NCBI GenBank assembly: GCA_947500545.1
Contig: CANMSO010000007.1
Span: 1 to 64,000, forward strand
Source: an uncultured Aquimarina sp.
GTDB lineage: Bacteria; Bacteroidota; Bacteroidia; Flavobacteriales; Flavobacteriaceae
Reading direction: 5' to 3'
DNA length: 64,000 nt
Part shown: one piece after another, positions 20,011 to 28,056 of the stretch
Numbering within the stretch: position 1 is the stretch's first letter
How the letters are laid out: each line of letters starts with the position of its first letter
Translations under genes and position numbers: made by a program
Notes under the pieces: generated by a model
Databases searched by the model: none
Told to the model about the DNA's origin: nothing
What the model saw: only the letters and a program-made list of their open reading frames with translations

Positions 20011-21618
20011 ATGAGTACAATAAATGAAACTCAGTCATATTTAAAATTAAACGTAGCTATAGAGGCGTTAATTGATAGATGGTATGCTTGGTCCCATTTG
20101 GTTTCGCCAGCAACCGCTGCTTTAAACATTAAAGACAGACATTTAAAAATTATGGAATCTTATGTTAAGAATCCAAAAATTCATCAAGCCGCTGTTAAAA
20201 AACCTGAAATGTTAGGAGGGCCTTTTATAGATTATGATGGAGGACGAGTAGAAGAGATAAAAGAATTATTAGAGCATACAAAAGAGAAAAGGACAAAGGT
20301 TCTTAAGCTAACAGAAGCCATTCACGAATTAAATGGATTATTGCAGAGTGAAGCAGATGGACATTCACTAGACTCTTTATATCCTAAGGTTCCGGAAGAG
20401 CTTAAAGGATTAGTAGAACTATATTATGATTTAAATAATCAACCTAATTTTAGATTTTTTGAATCGTTATTGTATAATACAGAATATTATGATGAATCTA
20501 CACAAACAATATCCTTACAATTAGTAGACTCTGACGATTCTAGATCTTTTGTTCTTAGTACTCCCAGACTAGATGATGATCATCTTTTGCACTTAGACAT
20601 GCCTTTTAAAAATAACTTAATAGATGAGTTATTTAAAATGAAAAGAACACCAGGGGATTATAATAAAATAAAAGAAGCTTTAGGAATCAAACCAGAACAA
20701 GAAGAGCTGTTCAAGAGCTTTTTTACCAGCGAACCTCCAGTCAAATATGAAGGGTATAAGGGAAAAGGAATAAGAACCAGATATTTTGGACATGCCTGTG
20801 TCCTTGTAGAAACCGATGAAATGTCTATTCTGGTAGATCCAGTAATTAGTTATGATGGGTATGAAACAGATGTTAACAGATATACGGTTAATGACCTGCC
20901 CGAAGTAATAGATTATGTATTGATTACTCATAATCATCAAGATCATGTGTTATTAGAAACATTACTTCAATTAAGACATTGTATAAAAAATATTATTGTA
21001 CCAAGTAGCGGAAAAGGAAATTTGCAAGATCCAAGTTTAAAATTAATGTTTAAGGCTATAGGGTTTGATAATGTCATAGAATTGGATGAAATGGAATCTG
21101 TAAAACTTGATAAATGTGAAATTACAGGGATACCATTTTTAGGTGAGCATAGTGATATAGATGTGCGCTCAAAACTGTCGTATCATGTAGGATTACATAA
21201 TGATTTCAAAGTGTTATTTGTAGCCGATTCTTGTAATGTAGAACCTAAAGTATATGAAAGAGTTCATGAAATATTAGGCGACACTGATGTGATTTTTTTA
21301 GGAATGGAATGTGATGGAGCGCCTTTATCATGGTTATACGGACCCTTGATGTATGAAAAACTAGAAAGATCAAAAGATCAGTCAAGAAGATTAGCAGGAT
21401 GTAATTATGACCAAGGGATATCACTCATCAATATTTTTAACCCTAAGAATGTATTTGTGTATGCCATGGGATTAGAACCATGGTTACAATTTATAAGTTC
21501 TATAAAATACACAGATGAATCAAAGCCAATAATAGAATCAAATAAATTAGTTGATAAATGTATTGAGATAGGAATGGATGCAGAAAGATTATTTGGCGAA
21601 AAGACGATAGAGTATTAG
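20011..21618 (+). CDS. CmlA-like metallo-beta-lactamase-fold di-iron beta-hydroxylase
   Basis: This 535-residue protein has an N-terminal domain of about 250 residues with no motif I recognise, followed by a metallo-beta-lactamase fold (from GHACVLVET near 266). The metal site shows HNHQDH at 307-312, Glu379 in LGEHSD where ordinary family members have His, and Asp406 in FVADSC. Two-domain length near 530 and the Glu substitution are hallmarks of CmlA, the di-iron oxygenase that beta-hydroxylates a carrier-bound amino acid in chloramphenicol synthesis. The conserved stretches MECDGAPLSWLYGPL and YAMGLEPW also fit that group, as I remember it. After residue 416 there is no His to serve as the last metal ligand usual in this fold. 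Placement between two NRPS genes argues for hydroxylating a T-bound residue, perhaps Asp on the next protein. A hydrolytic role is the alternative. Confidence 0.8.
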   Translation: MSTINETQSYLKLNVAIEALIDRWYAWSHLVSPATAALNIKDRHLKIMESYVKNPKIHQAAVKKPEMLGGPFIDYDGGRVEEIKELLEHTKEKRTKVLKLTEAIHELNGLLQSEADGHSLDSLYPKVPEELKGLVELYYDLNNQPNFRFFESLLYNTEYYDESTQTISLQLVDSDDSRSFVLSTPRLDDDHLLHLDMPFKNNLIDELFKMKRTPGDYNKIKEALGIKPEQEELFKSFFTSEPPVKYEGYKGKGIRTRYFGHACVLVETDEMSILVDPVISYDGYETDVNRYTVNDLPEVIDYVLITHNHQDHVLLETLLQLRHCIKNIIVPSSGKGNLQDPSLKLMFKAIGFDNVIELDEMESVKLDKCEITGIPFLGEHSDIDVRSKLSYHVGLHNDFKVLFVADSCNVEPKVYERVHEILGDTDVIFLGMECDGAPLSWLYGPLMYEKLERSKDQSRRLAGCNYDQGISLINIFNPKNVFVYAMGLEPWLQFISSIKYTDESKPIIESNKLVDKCIEIGMDAERLFGEKTIEY

Positions 21619-21641
21619 TAATTCATATAAAGGAACTAAAG

Positions 21642-24600
21642 ATGAGTACTGCAAAGGAAATTGTTTTGAAGCTTAAGCAAAAGAATATCGAGTTGTTCTA
21701 TAATGATGGCAATATAGATATTAACTCTTATGAAAATAAAATAGATCAAGAAGATATTGATGTAATAAGGTCATACAAAAATGATTTAATCGCCTATCTA
21801 AAAACTGATCTAGAAAATAAAAGCTCAAAAATAAAGAAAGCAGAACCTACATCTTTTTATCCATTGTCTGCTCAGCAAAAAGCCTTATGGATGATAAGTC
21901 AAGATACTAAGACTTCTACGGCATATAATACATATAATTTTGTTGAACTTCATTCTGAAAGCGATTTCCAAATTCTTGAAAAAGCGATCAGAGCAGTAAT
22001 CAAAAGGCATGAGATATTAAGAACTGTCTTTAAGAAAGATGAAAACGGAGAACCAAAACAATGTATTGTAGAGATAGAAGATTTTGAAAGTACACCGTAT
22101 AGTTTTGTATATAATGATAAAGAAGAAGAAGATGCTTATCATAAAATAATTAAAGAAGACATTGTAACCCCTTTTGATTTAGAAAAAGGCCCACTATTAA
22201 GAGTTTATTTTTTTCAAATTTCAGAGGGTAGGAAATTGTGTTTTTATAATATGCATCATATTATAACAGATGGATGGTCTATCGATGTTTTATCAAAGGA
22301 TTTACTAAGATTTTATAACGTATTTAAGAATAAGGAAAATTTATTACCACCACCTCTTAAAATCCAATATAAAGACTATGCTGTATGGCAATCAAATAAA
22401 TTTCTAGAACAAGATTTTATTAAAGCCAATAAATCATTTTGGAAACAACAATTAGACGGAGAATTACCTGTATTGGATTTACCATTTTCTATGAATAGGC
22501 CTCCAATTAAAACCTATAATGGTCATAATTTAAAAACTAATATTTCTAAGGAATGTACTGAAAAGCTAACTAAATATTGCTTAAATCGAGATGGGAGCTT
22601 ATTTATTGGTTTATTATCAGTATTAAATGTTTTATTTAATAAATATACTTCTCAATCAGATATTATAATTGGTAGTTTGGTTGCCGGAAGAAATCACATA
22701 GATTTGATTGATCAAATAGGTTACTATGTCAATACTATCCCTTTAAGAAATTACCTAGATAAAGAAGATAATTTTGATTCATTTTTTGAAAAAGTTAAAA
22801 AGAATACTTTTTCAGCTCTTCAACATCAAGAATACCCTTTCGTTAAAATCATAGAAGATATAGACTATAAAAGTGATATCTCTAGGAATCCTTTTTTTGA
22901 TACCGTATTAATTTTTGAGAAAAGTAAGAAAAACGAAAGACATATAATTTCTCTAAACGATGAACAAATAGAAGATAAAGGAGCTATAACTTCAAAGTTT
23001 GATTTAAAAATAACTTTTATAGAGGAAGGTGACAGATTATGTTTTGATGTGGTCTACAATAGTAATATTTTCAAAAAGGATGTTATAGGTAATTTCATAA
23101 GAAATTTTAAAGAATTATTAAAAAATTTACTTGTTTTTCCTTCTCAAAAAATCACATCTATAAATTATCTAACAAAAGAAGAACGAAAACAGTTAATAGA
23201 TGATTTTAGTACTAGTTATGCAGATTATCCAAAAGAAAAAACAATAGTAGACTTATTCGTTGAACAGGTTGAAACCACTCCAAATAAGGAAGCTTTAAGG
23301 TTTCATGAAGAGACAATTACGTATAAAGAATTATATGAAAAATCTTTACAGCTCAAAACTGAGTTATTAAAAAGAGGAGCATCACATGAAACAATGATTC
23401 CTGTTTTTTTAGATGGATCAATAGAAATGGTAATTGGAATCTTAGGTATTATGATGAGTGGAGCCGCATATGTTCCTCTAGACTATGATTTTCCCATAAA
23501 TCGTATTGACTTGATACTTGAAGAAATTAGTGCTGATTTTTTGGTTACAGAATCTAAATGGTTAAAAAAATTAGAAGGCCTAACCAGAAAACTCGATTTG
23601 GTATATGTAGATCAATTATCAAAAACTTTAAATAATGATTTAACTCAAGTCAAACCAAAACCTAATGATTTAGCTTATATTTTGTTTACATCCGGATCTA
23701 CAGGAGCTCCAAAGGGTGTAATGATAGAACATGGTAATATTGTTGATTATACGTTTGGTTTTATAGAAAGAGTAGAAATAGATACGAATAAATCATTTGC
23801 TACAATGTCTACTTTTTCAACAGATTTAGCTAATACTTTTCTATACATATCACTTATAACAGGTGGAGTTATTCATATATTTTCAAAAGAAGATTTACAA
23901 GACTCTAATTTGGTGTATAACTATTTGAATGCGAATAGTCTAGATTATTTAAAAATGACACCTTCCTATTGGATATCATTAAACTACAATGACGGATTAA
24001 ACTTGCCAAAAAAAGGAATTGTTTTAGGAGGAGAAGAACTTAGTCCTGAGATTATAAAGGATATAAAACAAAAAGACGATTCATTAGTAGTAGTTAATCA
24101 TTATGGTCCAACTGAAACAACTATAGGTAAAGTACTTAATAAGGTTGATTTTAGTAAAGAATACAATAAAGTACCATTAGGAAAACCTTTTTCAAATGCT
24201 AGAGTATATATAGTTGATGATAATCAAAATTTGGTTCCAGTAGGTATAGAAGGAGAACTGTATATAGGAGGACCAGGAGTGGCTAGAGGGTATTTAAACA
24301 ATACGAAGCTAACAAATGAGAAATTTATAGATAATCCATTTGTTTCAGGAGAAAGAGTATATAAGACCGGAGATTTGGTAAAGTGGCTACCTAATGGAGA
24401 ATTAGAATTTATAAGTAGAAAAGATTACCAAGTAAAGATAAGAGGATACCGCGTTGAATTAGGCGAGATAGAATCGGTGATACAAGAATTAGAAGAAATT
24501 AACCAAGCTGTAGTCATCATAAATGAAAATGAATTAAAAGATAAAAAAATTATTGCCTTTATCAAGTGTAATCTAAAGATAGATAATAAGCGTATCCAAA

Positions 24601-26240
24601 GTCTACTGTTAGAAAGATTACCTGTTTATATGGTGCCTTCTGTTTTTGTTCAAATAGATGAATTTCCATTAACCTCAAACGGAAAAGTTGATCGTAAAAA
24701 ATTAAATTATGTAGAGTCTAAAGAAGAAAGTAATACATATGTCCCACCTAAAAATGATATAGAATCTGATTTAATCAAAATCTGGGAAAAAGTTTTGTGT
24801 TGTTCTGGAGTAGGTGTCCTAGATAATTTCTACGACATAGGTGGTAATTCTCTTGATTTGATTAAAGTAATGGCAAAATGTAGAAATATAGGCTATGAAA
24901 TCAGTTTTCGAGATTTTATTATTAATCCTACCATAAGGGCTATTTCTAATGGTATCTCTGAAGGTAGAAATGTTTCGATGGTACGACAAATAAAAACGGG
25001 AAATGAAAAAGAAAACTCAAAATATTTTCCACTTTCAGAGAACCAAAACTATATGAAAGAAAGGAGTGTTGTTTGTCTTTTTACTCCAATAATTATTAAT
25101 AAGTATAGTATAGAAGATTTTAAAACATCTTTTTTAAACTTTATAAGTTACCACCCTTCATTATGCGTATCATTTAAAACTATCAATGGAGAATTAGTGC
25201 AATACTTTGTAGAGGCAAATGAGGTTAAAGTAAATTTCTTTGAAAATGATACATCTCCTAGAGAAACATTATTAGAGCGCTATGATAATTTAGAGAGCGA
25301 AATAATGAGGGTTTCTGTTGTTGAAAATGAAGAAAGCCTAAAAGTGCAAATTAGTATTCCATACTTAATAATTGATGCAAAAAGCAAAGCTTTGCTAACA
25401 AGTGAATTAGAATCGTTTTTGACAATAGATAATTATAAAATGCAAAAATCTTTGTCTAACAACAATTTCTTGAAAAACCAACAACAAATGCTTAATTCTA
25501 ATAGAGGTGAATTAGCAAAAACATTTTGGAAAGAAAAATTATCAAGTTTAGAATTAATAAAGACATATCCCAAAATAGAAAAATGGGATAATGAATATAT
25601 AAGTCAAAGAAGTTTTATCACTGGAGAATATTTTGAAGGGATTACTACTTTCTCTAAACAACTTAATATATCTCCTTCGATGTTAGTAATGCTATTTTTT
25701 AAGTATATGCTAAAAGAACTAGATTTTAATTCAACATTAATTAATGTAAGAGTAGACGGAAGAGAGTATTCAGATTCAGAATTTGATGCAGAAAGATTTA
25801 TTGGCGTTATGAATAATTCAATTCCAATTTCTGTAAATATTGATGATAGAAAGAGTCTTGAAAGTAATCTGCACAATAATTTTTTAGAGTTTAATGAAGC
25901 CAGAATGTATCAATACTTACCATTTTCTGTAATTAGAAGAGATTATTATTTTGAGCAAAAACAGAATATAGAGGATTATATTATTGGAGTATTTAATTAT
26001 AATAAATTATTTAAAAGTTATAAATCAGGACAAGGTAATGTCAATTACAAAAATAATGTCAAACTCTATATGAAAGACAAGATTGTCTTTAACTGTTACG
26101 AACATGAAGATACTTTTGAAATAGAATTATTATGTATTGATTATCTATATAATGAGGCTTCAAAAAGCTACGAATTACCTTTTCAACTTAAAGCGTTTTT
26201 TGAGAAAATTCAGAAAGAAATAAACAATACTGCGGTATAA
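21642..26240 (+). CDS. Non-ribosomal peptide synthetase, TubC-C-A-T-C* with inactive C-terminal C-fold domain, predicted Asp/3-methyl-Asp
   Basis: This 1532-residue protein has a TubC docking domain (1-55) and a C domain with HHIITDG at 205-211. Its A domain (about 540-1040) has FTSGSTGAPKG near 682, and its T domain has Ser1070 in IGGNSL. The specificity residues read D-L-T-K-V-G-H-I-G-K, identical to the known Asp code. The neighbouring glutamate mutase genes suggest 3-methyl-Asp may be the true substrate. From about residue 1128 to the end lies a condensation-fold domain in which HHxxxDG is replaced by a PYLIIDAKS segment (about 1239-1247), with both His missing, so it should not condense. 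Similar degenerate C-type domains (X domains in glycopeptide NRPSs, interface domains in siderophore NRPSs) recruit hydroxylases. It has no C-terminal KITI-type tail and no thioesterase. Confidence 0.95.
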   Translation: MSTAKEIVLKLKQKNIELFYNDGNIDINSYENKIDQEDIDVIRSYKNDLIAYLKTDLENKSSKIKKAEPTSFYPLSAQQKALWMISQDTKTSTAYNTYNFVELHSESDFQILEKAIRAVIKRHEILRTVFKKDENGEPKQCIVEIEDFESTPYSFVYNDKEEEDAYHKIIKEDIVTPFDLEKGPLLRVYFFQISEGRKLCFYNMHHIITDGWSIDVLSKDLLRFYNVFKNKENLLPPPLKIQYKDYAVWQSNKFLEQDFIKANKSFWKQQLDGELPVLDLPFSMNRPPIKTYNGHNLKTNISKECTEKLTKYCLNRDGSLFIGLLSVLNVLFNKYTSQSDIIIGSLVAGRNHIDLIDQIGYYVNTIPLRNYLDKEDNFDSFFEKVKKNTFSALQHQEYPFVKIIEDIDYKSDISRNPFFDTVLIFEKSKKNERHIISLNDEQIEDKGAITSKFDLKITFIEEGDRLCFDVVYNSNIFKKDVIGNFIRNFKELLKNLLVFPSQKITSINYLTKEERKQLIDDFSTSYADYPKEKTIVDLFVEQVETTPNKEALRFHEETITYKELYEKSLQLKTELLKRGASHETMIPVFLDGSIEMVIGILGIMMSGAAYVPLDYDFPINRIDLILEEISADFLVTESKWLKKLEGLTRKLDLVYVDQLSKTLNNDLTQVKPKPNDLAYILFTSGSTGAPKGVMIEHGNIVDYTFGFIERVEIDTNKSFATMSTFSTDLANTFLYISLITGGVIHIFSKEDLQDSNLVYNYLNANSLDYLKMTPSYWISLNYNDGLNLPKKGIVLGGEELSPEIIKDIKQKDDSLVVVNHYGPTETTIGKVLNKVDFSKEYNKVPLGKPFSNARVYIVDDNQNLVPVGIEGELYIGGPGVARGYLNNTKLTNEKFIDNPFVSGERVYKTGDLVKWLPNGELEFISRKDYQVKIRGYRVELGEIESVIQELEEINQAVVIINENELKDKKIIAFIKCNLKIDNKRIQSLLLERLPVYMVPSVFVQIDEFPLTSNGKVDRKKLNYVESKEESNTYVPPKNDIESDLIKIWEKVLCCSGVGVLDNFYDIGGNSLDLIKVMAKCRNIGYEISFRDFIINPTIRAISNGISEGRNVSMVRQIKTGNEKENSKYFPLSENQNYMKERSVVCLFTPIIINKYSIEDFKTSFLNFISYHPSLCVSFKTINGELVQYFVEANEVKVNFFENDTSPRETLLERYDNLESEIMRVSVVENEESLKVQISIPYLIIDAKSKALLTSELESFLTIDNYKMQKSLSNNNFLKNQQQMLNSNRGELAKTFWKEKLSSLELIKTYPKIEKWDNEYISQRSFITGEYFEGITTFSKQLNISPSMLVMLFFKYMLKELDFNSTLINVRVDGREYSDSEFDAERFIGVMNNSIPISVNIDDRKSLESNLHNNFLEFNEARMYQYLPFSVIRRDYYFEQKQNIEDYIIGVFNYNKLFKSYKSGQGNVNYKNNVKLYMKDKIVFNCYEHEDTFEIELLCIDYLYNEASKSYELPFQLKAFFEKIQKEINNTAV

Positions 26241-26248
26241 AAAGTCAG

Positions 26249-27538
26249 ATGAGTTCAAAAAATGCATTTTTCCAGCAGTTTATAGACGAAGCTATACTGT
26301 CTGATAAGTTAATTGTACAGCCAAGAATGGGGTTTAGTTGTAAAGAATCTATGAAAAATGGGCTTATAGCTACTAAAAACCTTAACATACCGGCAATTGG
26401 AACAATTACTATAGATAGTTTTACAAGAGTACGAGATTTTGAAAAAGCATCTAGAGCAATTAAAATGTCAAAGCCATTAAATGGCTATCCAATTGTATCT
26501 TATTCTACTGAAGAGAATAAAAAACTTATCTCAAAAGTTAGAAGCATAGATTTCCCGGTTCAAGTAAGACATGGAAGTCCTACTCCTGAAGAGATTTTTA
26601 GAGCAACGATTAGGTGTGGTATAGATGCTATTGAAGGAGGACCTATTTCATATTGTTTACCGTATAGTAGAGTTCCAATCAAAGAAAGTATTGACTCTTG
26701 GAGAACTTGTTGTAAAATTTTCGCAAAAGCAAATAATGGTCAGAATCATATCGAAAGTTTTGGTGGATGCATGATGGGACAACTATGCCCTCCATCTTTG
26801 CTAATAGCCATTACGATACTGGAAGCTATTTTTTTTGAATATTACGGGATAAAATCTATATCCCTAAGTCTTACTCAAGGATACAATTCACAGCAAGATT
26901 TGGCAGCTCTAAGAGTTTTAAAAAAATTAAGCGCAAAACATTTAGGTGAAAAAATCAAGCAACATATAGTGTATTACACGTTTATGGGAAAATTTCCAAA
27001 AACAATTAATGGGGCGAAATCAATTATTAGTGAAAGCGCAATTATAGCCAAAAAAGGAGGTGCACGGAGATTGATTGTAAAAACAATTAAAGAGGCCTAT
27101 CAAATACCAACACTAGAAGATAATCTAGAAGCTTTACTATTAACAAATAAAATTGCTAATCAAAATCAAGGATCTATTGGCCAAGAAATAATGATAAACA
27201 CATTGCTAGAAGAACAAATCTATACTGAAGCAAAAGCCCTTATAGAATCGGTGCTAAATATATCGAAAGATCCAAGCATAGCAATAGAAATAGCATTTAA
27301 TAAGGGGTATTTGGATGTCCCATTTTGCTTGCATCAAAGTAATAGAAAATTAACCTTAGCTCATATAGACTCTTCAGGGTGTATTTCGTGGACTCGTGTA
27401 GGTAATTTACAAATTTCTGATGTAATCCACTATAACAAATCTAATGTAGAAAGTAACCTGAACTCTAAAGCATTTTTAAGAATGTTATCATATAACGAAC
27501 TAAAATATGATAGCTATAAAAAAGAGATATACGCTTAA
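26249..27538 (+). CDS. Glutamate mutase (methylaspartate mutase) E subunit, secondary-metabolite type
   Basis: This is the large subunit of adenosylcobalamin-dependent glutamate mutase, which interconverts L-glutamate and L-threo-3-methylaspartate. It has 429 residues, shorter than the roughly 480 of the clostridial enzyme and in line with antibiotic-cluster versions. Family hallmarks in order are VQVRHGSP (near 109), EGGPISYCLPYSRVP (near 130), ESFGGCMMGQLCPPS (near 168) and a SLTQGYNSQQD loop. The gene starts 8 bases after the NRPS stop and is followed 30 bases later by the small subunit, so the two should be co-expressed. In this setting it should supply 3-methylaspartate to the assembly line, as in friulimicin-type and vicenistatin-type pathways, rather than serve glutamate fermentation. 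Assignment is strong. Confidence 0.93.
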   Translation: MSSKNAFFQQFIDEAILSDKLIVQPRMGFSCKESMKNGLIATKNLNIPAIGTITIDSFTRVRDFEKASRAIKMSKPLNGYPIVSYSTEENKKLISKVRSIDFPVQVRHGSPTPEEIFRATIRCGIDAIEGGPISYCLPYSRVPIKESIDSWRTCCKIFAKANNGQNHIESFGGCMMGQLCPPSLLIAITILEAIFFEYYGIKSISLSLTQGYNSQQDLAALRVLKKLSAKHLGEKIKQHIVYYTFMGKFPKTINGAKSIISESAIIAKKGGARRLIVKTIKEAYQIPTLEDNLEALLLTNKIANQNQGSIGQEIMINTLLEEQIYTEAKALIESVLNISKDPSIAIEIAFNKGYLDVPFCLHQSNRKLTLAHIDSSGCISWTRVGNLQISDVIHYNKSNVESNLNSKAFLRMLSYNELKYDSYKKEIYA

Positions 27539-27568
27539 TTACACCAATTCCTAATTAATACTACAGTA

Positions 27569-28006
27569 ATGAAACCGCTAGCTTTAATTACAACAATACC
27601 TTCTGATTCACATCATTGGAATTTGATTTTTATTGAATTATTACTCAAAGAACATGGGTTTGAAATAATGAATTTAGGGGCTTGTGTACCTTTTGAAGAA
27701 ACTATAAAATACTATAACACATATAAGCCGGAAATGTTGGTAGTATCTACAATAAATGGTCATGGTTTTATTGAGGGTAAACAATTAATTAATGAACTAA
27801 AGAAAAAATCTACTTCGATAAAAAACATTTTTATTGGAGGCAATTTGAGTACAAACTTAGAATTAACAGAACATCATGCCGCAGAATTAGAAAATGAAGG
27901 ATATACAAAAGCCTTTGGTAGAGAGGGAGACTTAATAGATTTTAAACATAGAATGAAAAGAATAGTAGATAGATATAAAGAGAAAAAACATTTATTAATC
28001 AAATAA
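27569..28006 (+). CDS. Glutamate mutase S subunit (B12-binding)
   Basis: This 145-residue protein is the small cobalamin-binding partner of the preceding E subunit. The B12 signature DxHxxG appears as Asp13-Ser-His15-His-Trp-Asn18, so the cofactor-coordinating His is kept but the Gly is Asn. I recall the same SDSH-x-WN form from antibiotic-cluster homologues. Further conserved points are NLGACVP (about 36-42), VVSTINGHG (about 58-66) and the IFIGGN strand (about 89-94). It closes a two-gene unit. A 7-base inverted repeat lies between it and the TonB receptor gene but has no T-run. Confidence 0.9.
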   Translation: MKPLALITTIPSDSHHWNLIFIELLLKEHGFEIMNLGACVPFEETIKYYNTYKPEMLVVSTINGHGFIEGKQLINELKKKSTSIKNIFIGGNLSTNLELTEHHAAELENEGYTKAFGREGDLIDFKHRMKRIVDRYKEKKHLLIK

Positions 28007-28056
28007 GAAGAACATAATGATATCGTCATTATAGAATAACAAAATAAAATCAAAAA

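Noticed and set aside
20011..21618. Ordinary beta-lactamase-type resistance enzyme
   Set aside because: Length near 535, the N-terminal domain and Glu379 in place of a His ligand point to the CmlA-like oxygenase group instead.
28014..28032. Inverted repeat ATAATGA/TCATTAT between the mutase and the TonB receptor
   Set aside because: AT-only arms, 5-base loop and no T-run; likely chance in AT-rich intergenic DNA.
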